Notes under the pieces: model-generated
Databases searched by the model: none
Told to the model about the DNA's origin: nothing
Seen by the model: the letters and a program-made list of their open reading frames with translations, nothing else
Shown here: piece after piece, positions 1-10,302 of the stretch
Layout of the letters: every line of letters begins with the position of its first letter
Numbering within the stretch: position 1 is the stretch's first letter
Position numbers and translations under genes: made by a program
Assembly: GCA_032629725.1 (NCBI GenBank)
Contig: JAFEVB010000008.1
Location: 1,240,001 to 1,304,000 of the forward strand
Length of the DNA: 64,000 bases
Direction: 5' to 3'
Source: Gremmenia infestans
Taxonomy: Eukaryota; Ascomycota; Leotiomycetes; Helotiales; Hamatocanthoscyphaceae

Positions 1-336
1 CTACGGACTTTACTTTGTGCTTTTGTACTATTCTTTGTGATGCAGAGTTGAAGAGTCGATCGCGCGCATATTCGGATTCCGACGAGGCTGTACAATGTGT
101 AAGTTGCCAAGTGAAATACAAGCAAACAACATATGAACGCAACGCCCCAATCAGTCAGATTGATAAGATAGAAAGAGTCATGCTTACATAGACTCTGCAG
201 TTTGTCCTGAATGCTGCCTATTTAGGACTTGGGTTTCCCTCTAGACAGCGTACAAAATATGTGCAATGCAACCCAGCTTTGACCACTGATGTTGATCTTT
301 CAAAAACAATGAGTTCCAACGAGTCATAACGTGAAC

Positions 337-1272
337 TCAGAATTTATCGGCTATCGGTCTCGTTTTAAACTTCTTCGGGACAACATAGAGTGACTTTGCC
401 TCTGCGCAGACCCTGCCATCGAGCATTTCCAGTCTCCCATTAACCCACCTCTTAGTATCTGTCTCCCCCTCCGCCTGCGGTACCGCTCTAACCACATAAA
501 AAGCATTCGTGACAACAGGCTTCAGGAAGTTAATCTCCAGATTCGCCGTCACACCCGTTTTGGCAGGGAATGTCTTGACCGCACAACGCCCTAATGCCTC
601 ATCCAGCACTGTACTCGTAACCCCTCCATGCACGACCCCAGGCCAGCCAGAAATGGCGCCGCCGAACCAGATAATCGTCACCACCTCTCCGGACTCCTTG
701 TTGTAGAACACGCGTTGAAAGGCACCTAGAGCGCGAGCCCCAGCCAGGGGCCCACTAGTGAGTCTTGCTGACCGGCTCTCTTCCGGTATGCTGCTGTAGG
801 CATCGTAGGATTCCCACGCCGGGTCTGTGGAGAGGGACTGCACGATTGGGAGTTTCTCCCCTTGTCTCTGGAGGAACTCAACCATGACTTTGTCTTCTGG
901 TGACCCAGCTTCTGGAAGTGGAGGAGGCGCGACTATGAGTCGGGTGTACTGGCCTGCCGTCAGACCTAATAAGAGGAATAGTGTTGCGTATATAAAGGGT
1001 CGGAGAGAGCGTTTCTGCTTGGGCTGGGAAGTTTGTTGTTGAGACACAAATTGTGAACGGAGATCAACTGGCTTTGAAGGCTCCGTGTCTGCTGGCGGGG
1101 AAGGAGGAGGAGGAGAAGGGGAGGTCGAGTAGTTTCGTTGATATTGACATCGAAGGACTTGTGACGGGGTTCCCAGCAACCCAGAGACTTTCAAACTTCG
1201 GCGTGAAGAGCGGGAAGCCAAGTTAGACGTCGCAGATACCGACAAGGGCCGTATTGGCAACCGGGTAATCAT
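337..1272 (-). CDS. Mitochondrial hotdog-fold thioesterase family protein (UPF0644-like)
   Basis: A single-exon 311-residue protein. The first ~50 residues are Arg/Ser-rich with almost no acidic residues, as in a mitochondrial presequence. A Pro-rich stretch follows, then one hydrophobic segment at about residues 91-113 (FIYATLFLLLGL...), so it is probably anchored in the inner membrane. The C-terminal half (about 185-300) is a 4HBT/PaaI-type hotdog domain, shown by the HGGVTSTVLDEALG motif: the HGG turn and following acidic residue are the usual active-site helix of acyl-CoA thioesterases. The family includes fungal UPF0644 proteins; hydrolysis of an acyl thioester is a family inference and the substrate is unknown. 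No intron is needed and the ATG sits at the start of the targeting sequence. The 3' end lies 336 bp from the window edge. Confidence 0.85.
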   Translation of the reverse strand: MITRLPIRPLSVSATSNLASRSSRRSLKVSGLLGTPSQVLRCQYQRNYSTSPSPPPPSPPADTEPSKPVDLRSQFVSQQQTSQPKQKRSLRPFIYATLFLLLGLTAGQYTRLIVAPPPLPEAGSPEDKVMVEFLQRQGEKLPIVQSLSTDPAWESYDAYSSIPEESRSARLTSGPLAGARALGAFQRVFYNKESGEVVTIIWFGGAISGWPGVVHGGVTSTVLDEALGRCAVKTFPAKTGVTANLEINFLKPVVTNAFYVVRAVPQAEGETDTKRWVNGRLEMLDGRVCAEAKSLYVVPKKFKTRPIADKF

Positions 1273-1948
1273 TGCGCTCGTCTGGGGAATTCGATGGATT
1301 CCTTGGAAGCTATTGAGGCACTGAGGAATTGTTGCAGAGCTCGGGGACTCGGGCTTTGCTTGACAGAAGTTGCCAGGTCAAATAGTGTGGCACGGTCTAA
1401 TAGAACCTTCGATCATCAATTAAAGGAATCTCTCGCCGCAGGCAATAGTCAATGGGCAAATGCTTTTTCAAAATAATGAGCTTGGGAACAGTCGAAGCTC
1501 TACTAGCCTCGGCATAAACATTTCATAGTAATGTGCGAATTGTACATACTAGTATTCCCCACTCTTTTTCTGGGGTGGAAATTATTTCCTCACAACCACC
1601 GTGACCTTCCTCTGTTGCTTCTATAAGGACTCTACGAATAGCAAGGAGCGATTTGACTCAACGAGATCGTGACATGATCGAGGATCCCAATTGCATACAA
1701 TCATTTTAGGGGGGTTTCATCTTGAGAGCATGGATCTGTGGTCTTGCTGCCCAACGTTTACTCTGCAGCGTACGAAAAGTCACCTGAAGATCGACTTCAC
1801 AGGGAAGATATAATGTTTATTTAAGTTCATCAGAGAAACTCCATATTTCCATTGACATTCAATTCCCATTCCATTCCCTATTCCATTTTTATGCTCAGTA
1901 TTTCATATCATCATATCATCTTTATTCTCAACGCTTCTTGCCACATGG
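1273..1948. other. Intergenic spacer, no gene seen
   Basis: This spacer separates the 5' end of the thioesterase gene from the 3' end of the FAS1 gene. Short ORFs here have no recognisable features. The stretch at about 1850-1925 is A/T-rich with short direct repeats of CATTCC and ATCATATC, which fits a 3' untranslated region of the minus-strand FAS1 gene. Confidence 0.6.
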
Positions 1949-3432
1949 TTACAAGTCCTTGTTAATATAACCATCAAGTCTCTCCCTAAACTCTTCTACA
2001 CTCATCTCTTCACCAGCATACTGCGCTCCACCAGGAGTCTTAGGTGGGACCAGCACAGAGCTAACAACATGAATGACACCATCTTTCGCAATGCCATCTT
2101 GGACAGAAACTGAGCTGAAGCCATTGATCTTGATGGTGATGAAACCTCCGTATCTTGCAACATCAATGCTCAGGCTCTTGTCCTCCAGAAGAGTAGGAAG
2201 ATCAACATGAAGATATCCCTTAGGAATGCCTTCCACATCGACCTCATCGTTCACATTTGACTCGATATCCTTCTGCTTGTAAAAGGCGTCCGAGTAAAGA
2301 GTTTCGTTCGCAACGACATGATACTCGAGGAGTCCCTTGAGGTACTTCTCGCCGTACTTGCTGAATAGGAAGGCGTTGATCTTGGGGCCGAGTTTCTGGA
2401 ATGCCCAGTTTGAAGGTGCGAAAAATGTTCCGCCCTCGTGGTAAGCATCAGCGATCGTTTCGAAGAGACCAGTCTTGATAAGACCCAATTGGAGAGTGCT
2501 GAATTCGCCGGGAAGGAGCTCAATAATCTTGAGCGCTGGTGGGGGTGGCAAGAGAAGAGAGTCGACGCCGTGGATGACACCGTTTGTACCGAACTGTGCT
2601 GAGGTTAGTTATAATTGGAAAGGGGGGTGTCGTAAAAACGTACTATGTTAATAGCTATGATTCGGCTATAGAAGTTGATGTTTAGTCCCTTGCTGAGACC
2701 GAGGCCGACACGGAGTCTTTGTGGCTCCCCACCAAGACTATCTTCACCCAACGCAGTTGGGATTGTGTGCGTCACAAGGACTCGACCTGCAGGGTAGAAA
2801 TCGGGCGAAACATGGTACGCGAGGATCTTCTTGATGACCTCCTTGGATGGCTTGTGATGATGTGGGATCTTCTCGAACGCTTTATCGGTTGGAGCAAAGA
2901 CGGTGTAGTTTGCAGCAGTTCCGTTGAGGGTCTCTACCAGGTCTGGGTACTCATTGATGAGCTTTGCCAGCTTCGTGGTGTACTTGCTGCTAGCAATGAG
3001 CTCGTAGACGGTCTGGTTTGGCTTGTGGTGGTGGTGTGGATCGTGGCCATGGTGAGGCTTGTGGGGCTTATGAGGCTTGTCGTTGGTTCCTGCGAAAACA
3101 TCCACGTCCTCCATAGTAGACAGTGGCATTGATGAATCGAGCCATCCTTCAATATCGAACTTGGTCATGGACATATAGCATTCGAAAGTCGACTTGGCGC
3201 TTTTGCCAGCATTGATGGCGTTGTCGATGGCATTCTCAGAAAAGGCTACAGCATCTTTGAAAGTTTCTTCGACTCCATCCCAAGCTGCTTCAGCGTTGCC
3301 CTGAAGTCGATCGAGGAAGGTCTGGGAATCCTTCTCGGATTGGATGAGGATCTGGTTGGTGAGCTGTTCGTCTGGAATGACGAACGCAGAGGAGACAGCC
3401 GCAAGCGGCAATATCGTGTTGATAAATCTCAT
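1949..3432 (-). CDS. Secreted protein with two fasciclin (FAS1) domains
   Basis: Two coding exons: 3432-2644 and 2593-1949. The 50-bp intron has donor GTACGT, branch CTAAC and acceptor ACAG, and joins the frames in phase 0 to give 477 residues. Residues 1-16 form a signal peptide (MRFINTILPLAAVSSA). A His/Pro/Lys-rich linker (PHKPHKPHHGHDPHHHH) at about 122-138 precedes the first FAS1 domain (YTVFAPTDKAF motif, then a YHV box). The intron falls just before the NGVIHGVDSLLLPP H2 box of that domain. The second FAS1 domain has FFAPSNWAF, LEYHVV and GVIHVVSSVLVPP. FAS1 proteins act in cell-surface adhesion or wall association. No clear C-terminal hydrophobic tail, so it is probably secreted rather than GPI-anchored. 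The His-rich linker could bind metal, but that is inference. Confidence 0.9.
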
Positions 3433-4849
3433 GATGTCAAACAGTGGGTATTTGATGAAGTATAGGAAAGAGCAACTGATGTTCGAATATGAGGGGGAAG
3501 TGATTTATAACGTCAAGTCAAGAATGAACTAGGCGAATAAAACCTTCCGATTTGCAAGACGGAAGGCTCCGGGTTTCAATTATTCTGTAACAGAGTATTC
3601 TTGCAATTGAAACAAAGGATTACCATTGGCTAGCTAGATGTCTTTGTGGCATTTGAGTCAATATTGGATATCTGGAGTACGAATAGGCAGCAAGCGGACA
3701 CCGGACCAGCTTGCGTGGCATCAGTTTCCAGAGCACATCACATCATCATCGACAGTTCTTGCATTTGTATGGAGGTGGCGCCGTAGCGTTGCGTAGCGTA
3801 GGGAGGACAGGCGGAGGCGGAGGGACAGGGATGGATCATGCATGCATGCACAACTACCCCTCAATCGGAAAATCAAAGTGCCGATTGTCATCATCGGAAT
3901 GCGAATATGAAGATATGCATGTTGACAGCAGAGAAGACACTGCTCAATAATAGACGAACATGGATATGCAACCCAGATATAACAGATGATGACTACCTAC
4001 TTGATCTCCCCTTTCTACCATGGCTATACATGATGAAAGGCTTGTTCTCTATTGGAGAGGACTGGACAGGACATAGGTACGCAGTACAGTACTGTACAGA
4101 GGATATCTGTGACAGCATCATGGATCTGATACTGGTATACAGTAAGTAGTACGGAGTAACGACGATAAGAGCTCCAAAATGCGGGAGATCAGCCGCTTAC
4201 CGTCAGGGGTAGAGAGAGCCTTTACTCCGGATCCGGAGTACTCGTACTTCTTCTTTGTATTCTTAAGCCAATCGTAATACTCAGGTATTCATCTCTTTTC
4301 TTGAGACTTTCCTACCTTACTGTACGCTTCCTTTCTCCTTGTTGTAAACTGTCTGAGTTTAGTTGGGTTAACAGGGGTACCTACCTACCTATCTACCTTA
4401 GCCTCTTTAGGCTAGGTCTGTAAAATACCAAGCTTTTTCTAGCGAGACTTCCCACGGCCTTGGCATGGCATGGCATAGACCTGACCTGACCTGACCCGAC
4501 CTGACCTAGACCTCGCCTTTTATGTTATATTATTCAACGGTCGCGGCCGTTGGAATCAGAGAAATTGTTACAGCCAATAGTCATTCACTGTTCCTACAGA
4601 GAAACTTGGAACATGATACATCTACATCCCTCGTCTTACTGGACGCCGCTTGTGGGTCTGGTTCATCACTGTCGTCATACCTTACCTACCTAAGTATCTA
4701 CTCTACTCTTCTAAGCTTCTACCCCAACTTCTCCCCTGGTCCCGTTGAACAAACATCAAGTCAAAAGCTCAATCTCAATCTCAATCTTCATCCTAATCTT
4801 AATAAGAACCCCTTGACTCCAAACCCCGCACTATAATCCTTTTCCCATC
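3433..4849. other. Divergent spacer between FAS1 and GAD genes
   Basis: This 1.4-kb spacer is the shared 5' region of the FAS1 gene (minus) and the glutamate decarboxylase gene (plus). It contains a TACAGTACTGTA palindrome at 4085-4096, a TACGGAGTA motif at 4150-4158, ACCTACCTACCT-type tracts near 4380, GGCAT and CTGAC pentamer repeats at 4462-4505, and CTCAAT hexamers just before the GAD start. The ORFs overlapping it look spurious. Confidence 0.6.
4462..4505. repeat. GGCAT and CTGAC pentanucleotide repeats
   Basis: Three GGCAT units at 4462-4476 are followed within a few bases by five CTGAC units at 4481-4505, one of them altered to CCGAC. They lie about 350 bp upstream of the GAD start codon. 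This looks like an ordinary promoter-proximal microsatellite. Confidence 0.8.
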
Positions 4850-6729
4850 ATGGCTCTTGCACGCCATGTAAGTTTTTCCTATCCACATCGGTACCCACTT
4901 CCACATCAACTCACAATTGCCTGCAGGTTGACCCTGATGAGATAATCTCTCGTCTTCATGATTTGCATATGAAGGATGCTGGCCGTAGACACGTCCATAC
5001 ACAAGGTGGAACCTCGCACATCACTCCATATTCCACTCGGTACGCTGCACAACAGGAAATCTCCAAATTCAGGATTCCTTATGAAGGCGCTCCTGCAGAC
5101 ACCGTTCACCAGATCCTAAAGGATGAATTGGATCTTGACGGTGTTCCTAACCTCAACCTGGCCTCGGTTTGCTTTCCCAACCCCCCTCTCTACTTAACAT
5201 TGCTAACCATTTCAGTTCGTTGGTACTTATATGGAAGAGCATGCACAGAAGCTCATGTTTGAGAATATCTCCAAGAATTTGTCCGATGCTGATGAGTACC
5301 CTGCGATGATGCAAATGCATTCTCGCTGCGTGTCAATCATTGCCCATCTCTGGGGCGTCCAAAAGGGCGAAAAGGCAGTCGGCTCTGCAACAACCGGTTC
5401 CTCGGAAGCTATTCATCTTGGAGGCTTGGCAATGAAGAGACGCTGGCAAGAGAAGAGAACGAAGGATGGTAAGGATACCTTGAAACCAAACATTATCATG
5501 GGCGCGAACGCTCAAGTTGCTCTGGAGAAATTTGCCAGATACTTTGAGGTCGAGGCTCGCATTTTGCCCGTTTCTGAGAAGTCCAACTACAGACTTGATC
5601 CGGAACTTGTAAAGGATAACATCGATGAAAACACAATCGGTGTGTTCGTCATCCTAGGAAGCACATTCACTGGTCACTATGAACCTGTTGAAGAGATCTC
5701 AAAAATTCTAGACGATTATGAAGCCAAGACGGGAATTGATATCCCGATCCACGTCGATGGAGCTTCTGGAGCTTTTGTTGCACCCTTTACAGAAGCCAAA
5801 GCAGGTGGCCCCAAGTGGAACTTTGAGCTTCCTCGTGTCAAGTCCATCAACACATCCGGCCACAAGTTTGGTCTAGTTTACGCAGGTGTAGGATGGATCA
5901 TCTGGCGTGACGAGGCTTATCTTCCAAAGCACTTGATCTTCGAGCTTCATTATCTTGGGGGAACAGAGGAGTCTTATACGCTGAACTTCTCTCGACCAGG
6001 AGCACAAGTCATTGCCCAATACTACAATTTGATTCACCTCGGTTTTAAGGGCTACCGACAGATCATGGAAAACTGCATGGCGAACGCTCGTCTCCTTTCA
6101 AAGTCGCTGGAAGCCACGGGATGGTACACTTGCGTCTCAGACATTCATCGAAAGAAGGGAACCTTCAAGTTTGGCGGCATACAAGAGGCAGTCTTCGGAA
6201 AGGAGGATGAGACTTCTGCAGACTACAATGCGGGTCTCCCCGTGGTGGCTTTCCGATTCAGTGATGAGTTCAAGAAAGAGTTCCCGCACCTGAAGCAGGT
6301 GACTATCTCGAATCTTTTGAGGGCGAAGCAATACATCATCCCCAATTGTGAGAAAACCTGTGTGATTCTCTAATGATCAAAACTGATCCTCCCTTCCCTT
6401 CTAGACCCATTACCACCAAACGAAGACCAAACCGAGATCCTTAGAGTTGTTGTACGAGAGAGCATGAGCTTCGATCTCATGGACAGATTGATCACGGACA
6501 TCTGTCAAACAACTCAGAATTTGATGGTAAACCTCCCCTCACATTACTTAGGAGGAATGCCAACTAACAATCACAGGACAATGACCAGGCCGACCTAAGT
6601 ATTCTCAATCACAGTAAGGATACCAGTATGGAGAAGCAGCATTCGAGTGCAGGTCAACAGCATGGCAAGGCACAGGGAAAGGGTGGCAAGCACCCTATGA
6701 CCAAAGGTATCCATAGAGCTGTGTGCTAG
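4850..6729 (+). CDS. gad: Glutamate decarboxylase (PLP-dependent)
   Basis: Glutamate decarboxylase converts glutamate to GABA in the cytosol. Five exons: 4850-4867, 4927-5166, 5216-6347, 6405-6526 and 6577-6729, all frame-consistent, giving about 554 residues, typical for fungal GAD. The first exon encodes only MALARH. The LNLASF-VGTYME segment of group II decarboxylases is rebuilt across the second intron. The PLP lysine lies in NTSGHKFGLVYAGVGW, and the substrate/cofactor region IPIHVDGASGAFVAPF contains the aspartate that contacts the pyridine nitrogen. The fourth exon restores the conserved PLPPNEDQTEILRVVVRES. The C-terminus is a Gly/Lys/His-rich tail (GKGGKHPMTKG...) ending in VC, as often seen in fungal GADs. 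A simple ORF reading stops at the third intron, so a naive annotation would truncate it. The donor of the second intron (GTTTGC) is weak but forced by the protein. Confidence 0.95.
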
Positions 6730-8051
6730 AGTAACATGAAGTTGGCATTTTACGTGCATATTGGATACGGGGGTTTGGATATATAGGATATAAAAGCAAT
6801 GAATTAATTGTACATACATACATACTTAGTCAGCGCTGAAAGCCTGCCGAATTTGGCAACCTGTGTATAGGCCATCAAGTGCATGCTCATAAGTTCAAGT
6901 GAGTATCTAGGTTTTGGAGACAGAAGTATGGGCAAGGTACCATAAGCGCGTGAGCCTGACTGCTAAAGTTATGTGCAGTCACTTTCCAATTGGCTCGTCT
7001 TCGGCGTGCATCCATAATTGAGAAATGGTTGCCGAACAAAGACCCACTCGCTCGAGTGCTTGGTGTTGACCTTTTGAGAAGGCGCGAGCAGACAGATACC
7101 AGTGTACTGTACCACATAGTATGCCGGCCGGTGCGCAAGTGAGTGTCGACATGCGAGCTTGAGCACTTCCTACTCACTCGCTAGCGGTGCTGCGTTGAAG
7201 AGGCCGTTGCTTCCCTGCTCTGCGGCGCATTGGAACAGTTTGTGGGGTAGGTGCTCAAGCGTGTGCTCAGTGTCCATCCGAAGGAAGGGGAGAGTGTCGG
7301 CACCGAATCCGGACTAGCTTCGACTATAAACCCCCCCCCTCGGATTCCTAATTTCGCCAGTCTTCTGATTTCTCAACCTGTTTCATACTCGACAAGACAT
7401 TGCTGCACCACCGCGTTTCCTTCCACTGCGGATTGAGATTGGTGATTACTGACTGAGATGAGTTGCAAGCCGACTTCGGGTTTCCAACGGTATTTGGCTG
7501 CGTCTAGATTTGTTCTCCGCCAGGCTACAGCATGTGGACGTGGCCCTCGAATGCCAGTCATTTCTTTTAAGAACTGGTGGCCTCCTGGGTCTTCCCTTTC
7601 CTTTTCCCTTCTGAATGACGAACTTAAAACCCCCTCGGGCTTCGATTTTGGGTTTGGGTGAAGTTCACTTCAGCAGAACAGAACATTTCCGCCAGAAAGC
7701 GGCATTTGAGCTTCATAGAAACCTTCAAAGCTATCAGTCCCTACTAACTAGTCTATGAATCTCAACTGAACAGACAAATACTTGGTAATTCAGCTGTTTG
7801 TGGGGAATTGGAAGCGATGAAAAGGGGGGACCAAGCGAACGTTGACAGGTGGCCCGTGCACTGCAGTACTGGATTGGACTGGTAGCAGTATTGACAATTG
7901 CAGTCGCGACAACCAACGCGCCTCCAGCTTGACTCCTCACAACAACCCTCCACTCCACTCGCACAACATTCATCCAGTCCACCCCACCCCAAACACTGCA
8001 TCTTGCAAACCCCCAATCCGAAATACATCCACAATACAATCAAGAGGAAAT
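6730..8051. other. Intergenic spacer before HSK3
   Basis: No supported gene. The region holds the GAD 3' region and the HSK3 promoter. It includes a C-run (about nine C) near 7330 and a C/A-rich leader from 7900 just before the HSK3 ATG, which fits a 5' UTR. Overlapping ORFs on both strands at 7734-8182 are low-complexity and share no frame with the HSK3 exons except at the true start. Confidence 0.55.
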
Positions 8052-8478
8052 ATGACAACCCGACTGCCAGCCTCCAATGCACCCCGCCTCTCCACAGCAC
8101 CAAGCAGCATCAAGCCCCGCCAACTAGTACTCCCCCTTTCCCATTTTCTATTCTCTCTCTAAACATTCTCTTCCCCTGCTAACACACTCAATCCCGCAGT
8201 CTCACCTACACGCCCAACTCGCGCAGCTCTCAGCCAACCTAGCAGACCTCGAGAACCTGCTTCGAATGACAAGCGTGCAAGCAGAATCCGTACGGGGACT
8301 CGGCGCTTTTCATGGTGGACTGTAAGGCTTCCCTATCTATCTATCTATCTGTGTTTCTTGATAAGAGAGGGAGAGAGAGAGAGAGGATGACGAATGCTGT
8401 TGCTGTTGCTGATTGCTTTATTGATAGGTTTATGGCTGCGAGTAAAGTGCTTGGAGAAGAGACGATTGCTGGGTCTGC

Positions 8479-8511
<33 letters not shown>

Positions 8512-8584
8512 GCAGGGGCAAGGGCAGCAGCAGAAAGGAAATGGCAGTGGGAGTGGGAGTGGGAGTGGAAGTAGTGATACGTGA
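8052..8584 (+). CDS. HSK3: DASH complex subunit Hsk3
   Basis: A small gene of three exons (8052-8126, 8200-8321, 8428-8584) giving 117 residues. The core SHLHAQLAQLSANLADLENL, followed by an LLRMT...QAESVRGLGAFHGGLFMAASKVL segment, is assembled across both introns and matches the DASH/Dam1 subunit Hsk3, which joins the ring coupling kinetochores to spindle microtubules. The second intron interrupts the Leu codon of GGLFMAA (CT|G). Acceptors are CGCAG and GATAG. The start codon opens a Ser/Pro/Arg-rich N-terminus of about 25 residues. After the conserved helix the C-terminus is pure low complexity: eight Gly-Gln pairs, a short Gln run and a Gly-Ser run, produced by a hexanucleotide repeat. Typical Hsk3 is 70-90 residues, so the tail is an extension. 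Identification rests on the conserved core. Confidence 0.88.
8341..8386. repeat. CTAT and GA microsatellites in HSK3 intron 2
   Basis: A (CTAT)n tract, beginning just upstream of 8341, and a (GA)n tract near 8370-8385 both lie inside the second HSK3 intron. They are simple repeats with no coding meaning. Confidence 0.8.
8480..8527 (+). repeat. In-frame GGACAG hexanucleotide repeat
   Basis: Five perfect GGACAG units followed by three degenerate ones (GGGCAG, GGGCAA, GGGCAG). The array is in frame in HSK3 exon 3 and encodes eight Gly-Gln dipeptides; because the unit is six bases, copy-number change alters protein length without frameshift. Confidence 0.95.
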
Positions 8585-10302
8585 GGATTTATTCAATGGC
8601 GGTGATGAGGTATGACTTTTATAATGGTGGCTGGTTGGCCATCGTATCTCCGAGTCTTTGGGCTAAGCTGAGCTGAGCTGAGCCGAGCTGAGCTCTTCCT
8701 TGGAATGATGAAGAAAGGGGCGGCGGGCATACACGAAAGCCATGCTTATTTGAAGACAGACAACTGGAGGGACTAAGTCAGTAAACCATGAACAGAACAG
8801 CCAAGACATGACGAGCAATGGAGCCGAGGACATGCTTGCCAGGCTTGCTTTTCCACCCCCCCGTGTCTTGATCATGAGAGAAGTCCACCATATGTTTTAT
8901 TCACAAAGGCCCGTCATCTAGTCCTTTGTCTCCCTCCCTTCCTTTCTTTCGCATCCCAATTTCTGCTTCAGATAAGGTGAGCTTAAATCTACCACCAAAC
9001 AGCTCATGCTCAAGCTCAGCAATCTTCCCGCGGCCCGTCTTTTGGAATCACAATGTCCAGTATCTGTCTTATCATATTGAGTATCTTCTATGCACGACTG
9101 ATGCCTACTTTATCTCTCAAATACTAGATGTTCGATTCAAGGTTATTAGCAAGGCAATGAGACGGTGAGCTCATGGCACCCCCACGGCTTAAAGAGATAT
9201 ATACATATATACAATCATGTTATATAGGGCCATCTAATTAGTAAGAGTAAGTTAAAACAAAGTCTGAAGCATGCACAGGACGAATAGTCCCAGGTCCTGA
9301 GACCCGCCATTTCTTTTTCCTTGTCCTCTTCGTTAAGCTCGCTACCTATAGGAATTAAATTTGAAGGACTTGAGGTGTTGACATTGCATTGCATTGCTTC
9401 CCCAAAGAGGGCAAACTCGTGATTGGTAGTGCATTAACTTATCCCCCTTTCTCCGCTCCTCGATATAAGACGTGCCGGATTGTAGTTGTAAGTTAGATTG
9501 TTAAATATGTATTTGTATATTTTGTATTGTTGGTCCTTGTATTACCTGAATCTATATTACCTGAAACTATATTCTCAAAATGATGATAATGGACTCGGTA
9601 ATACTAAGATCAAGTACTGGAATGCCTTCTTGTGGTGCACAAAGTGAATTTGATACTACTTCTCACCTGTCGGTACTTCAAAATGATCAATTCCATTGGA
9701 TAGAAGCAGTGGATATTAGTCATGTGAAAAATATATGGAAAATTTAATGCGTTTCGATCATTCAAACTTTCAATTAGTCTGCCAGTCCTCTAGAACTATC
9801 TCTTTACTCAAGCCAAATCTCAGGATATCAGGTCTTAGGTATCATAAATGCAATGCCACTCATTCCATCGTATACTCTTCCTGGAACCGTGCTCCATCAT
9901 AAAATACCAATTGGAACCAAACAAAGCCCAGCCCGCCAGTCTATTAGCAGAATAGATGTAGCAACCATTCCTTTGAAAAACAACAACTGAATGTATACGT
10001 AGGTGAATCCAGGCTTGACGCAAACCCAATTCGCCAAATAACAACAGAAAATGGTATCAAGAAATTCAACCAGACCCCGGCCCCGACCCCAAACCCCAAG
10101 CAGAATATCATCCCTGTGTATGTATAAGCAGAAAAGCGGGATGAAAATCGCTGCCGAAAACCGATAAAGTGGTATGTTCAATCCAGGCCGAAGCGGAACC
10201 CTGTAATAAACGCTCGCAAACAAAGACTGCCTCCGAGACATAAGAAGAACCGATAACGCCATGCACAAAGGATCCTAGAAGATCCAGGCGCTGTGAAATC
10301 AT
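8585..10302. other. Convergent spacer between HSK3 and areA
   Basis: This 1.7-kb spacer holds the 3' regions of HSK3 (plus) and areA (minus). An AGCTG pentamer repeat runs at 8666-8694. A/T-rich sequence follows at 9180-9830. Short ORFs at 8926-9168 and 9835-10302 show no family features; those near 10.1 kb probably lie in the areA 3' UTR. Confidence 0.55.
8666..8694. repeat. AGCTG pentamer repeat
   Basis: About five AGCTG units, one altered to AGCCG, just downstream of HSK3. Confidence 0.85.
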
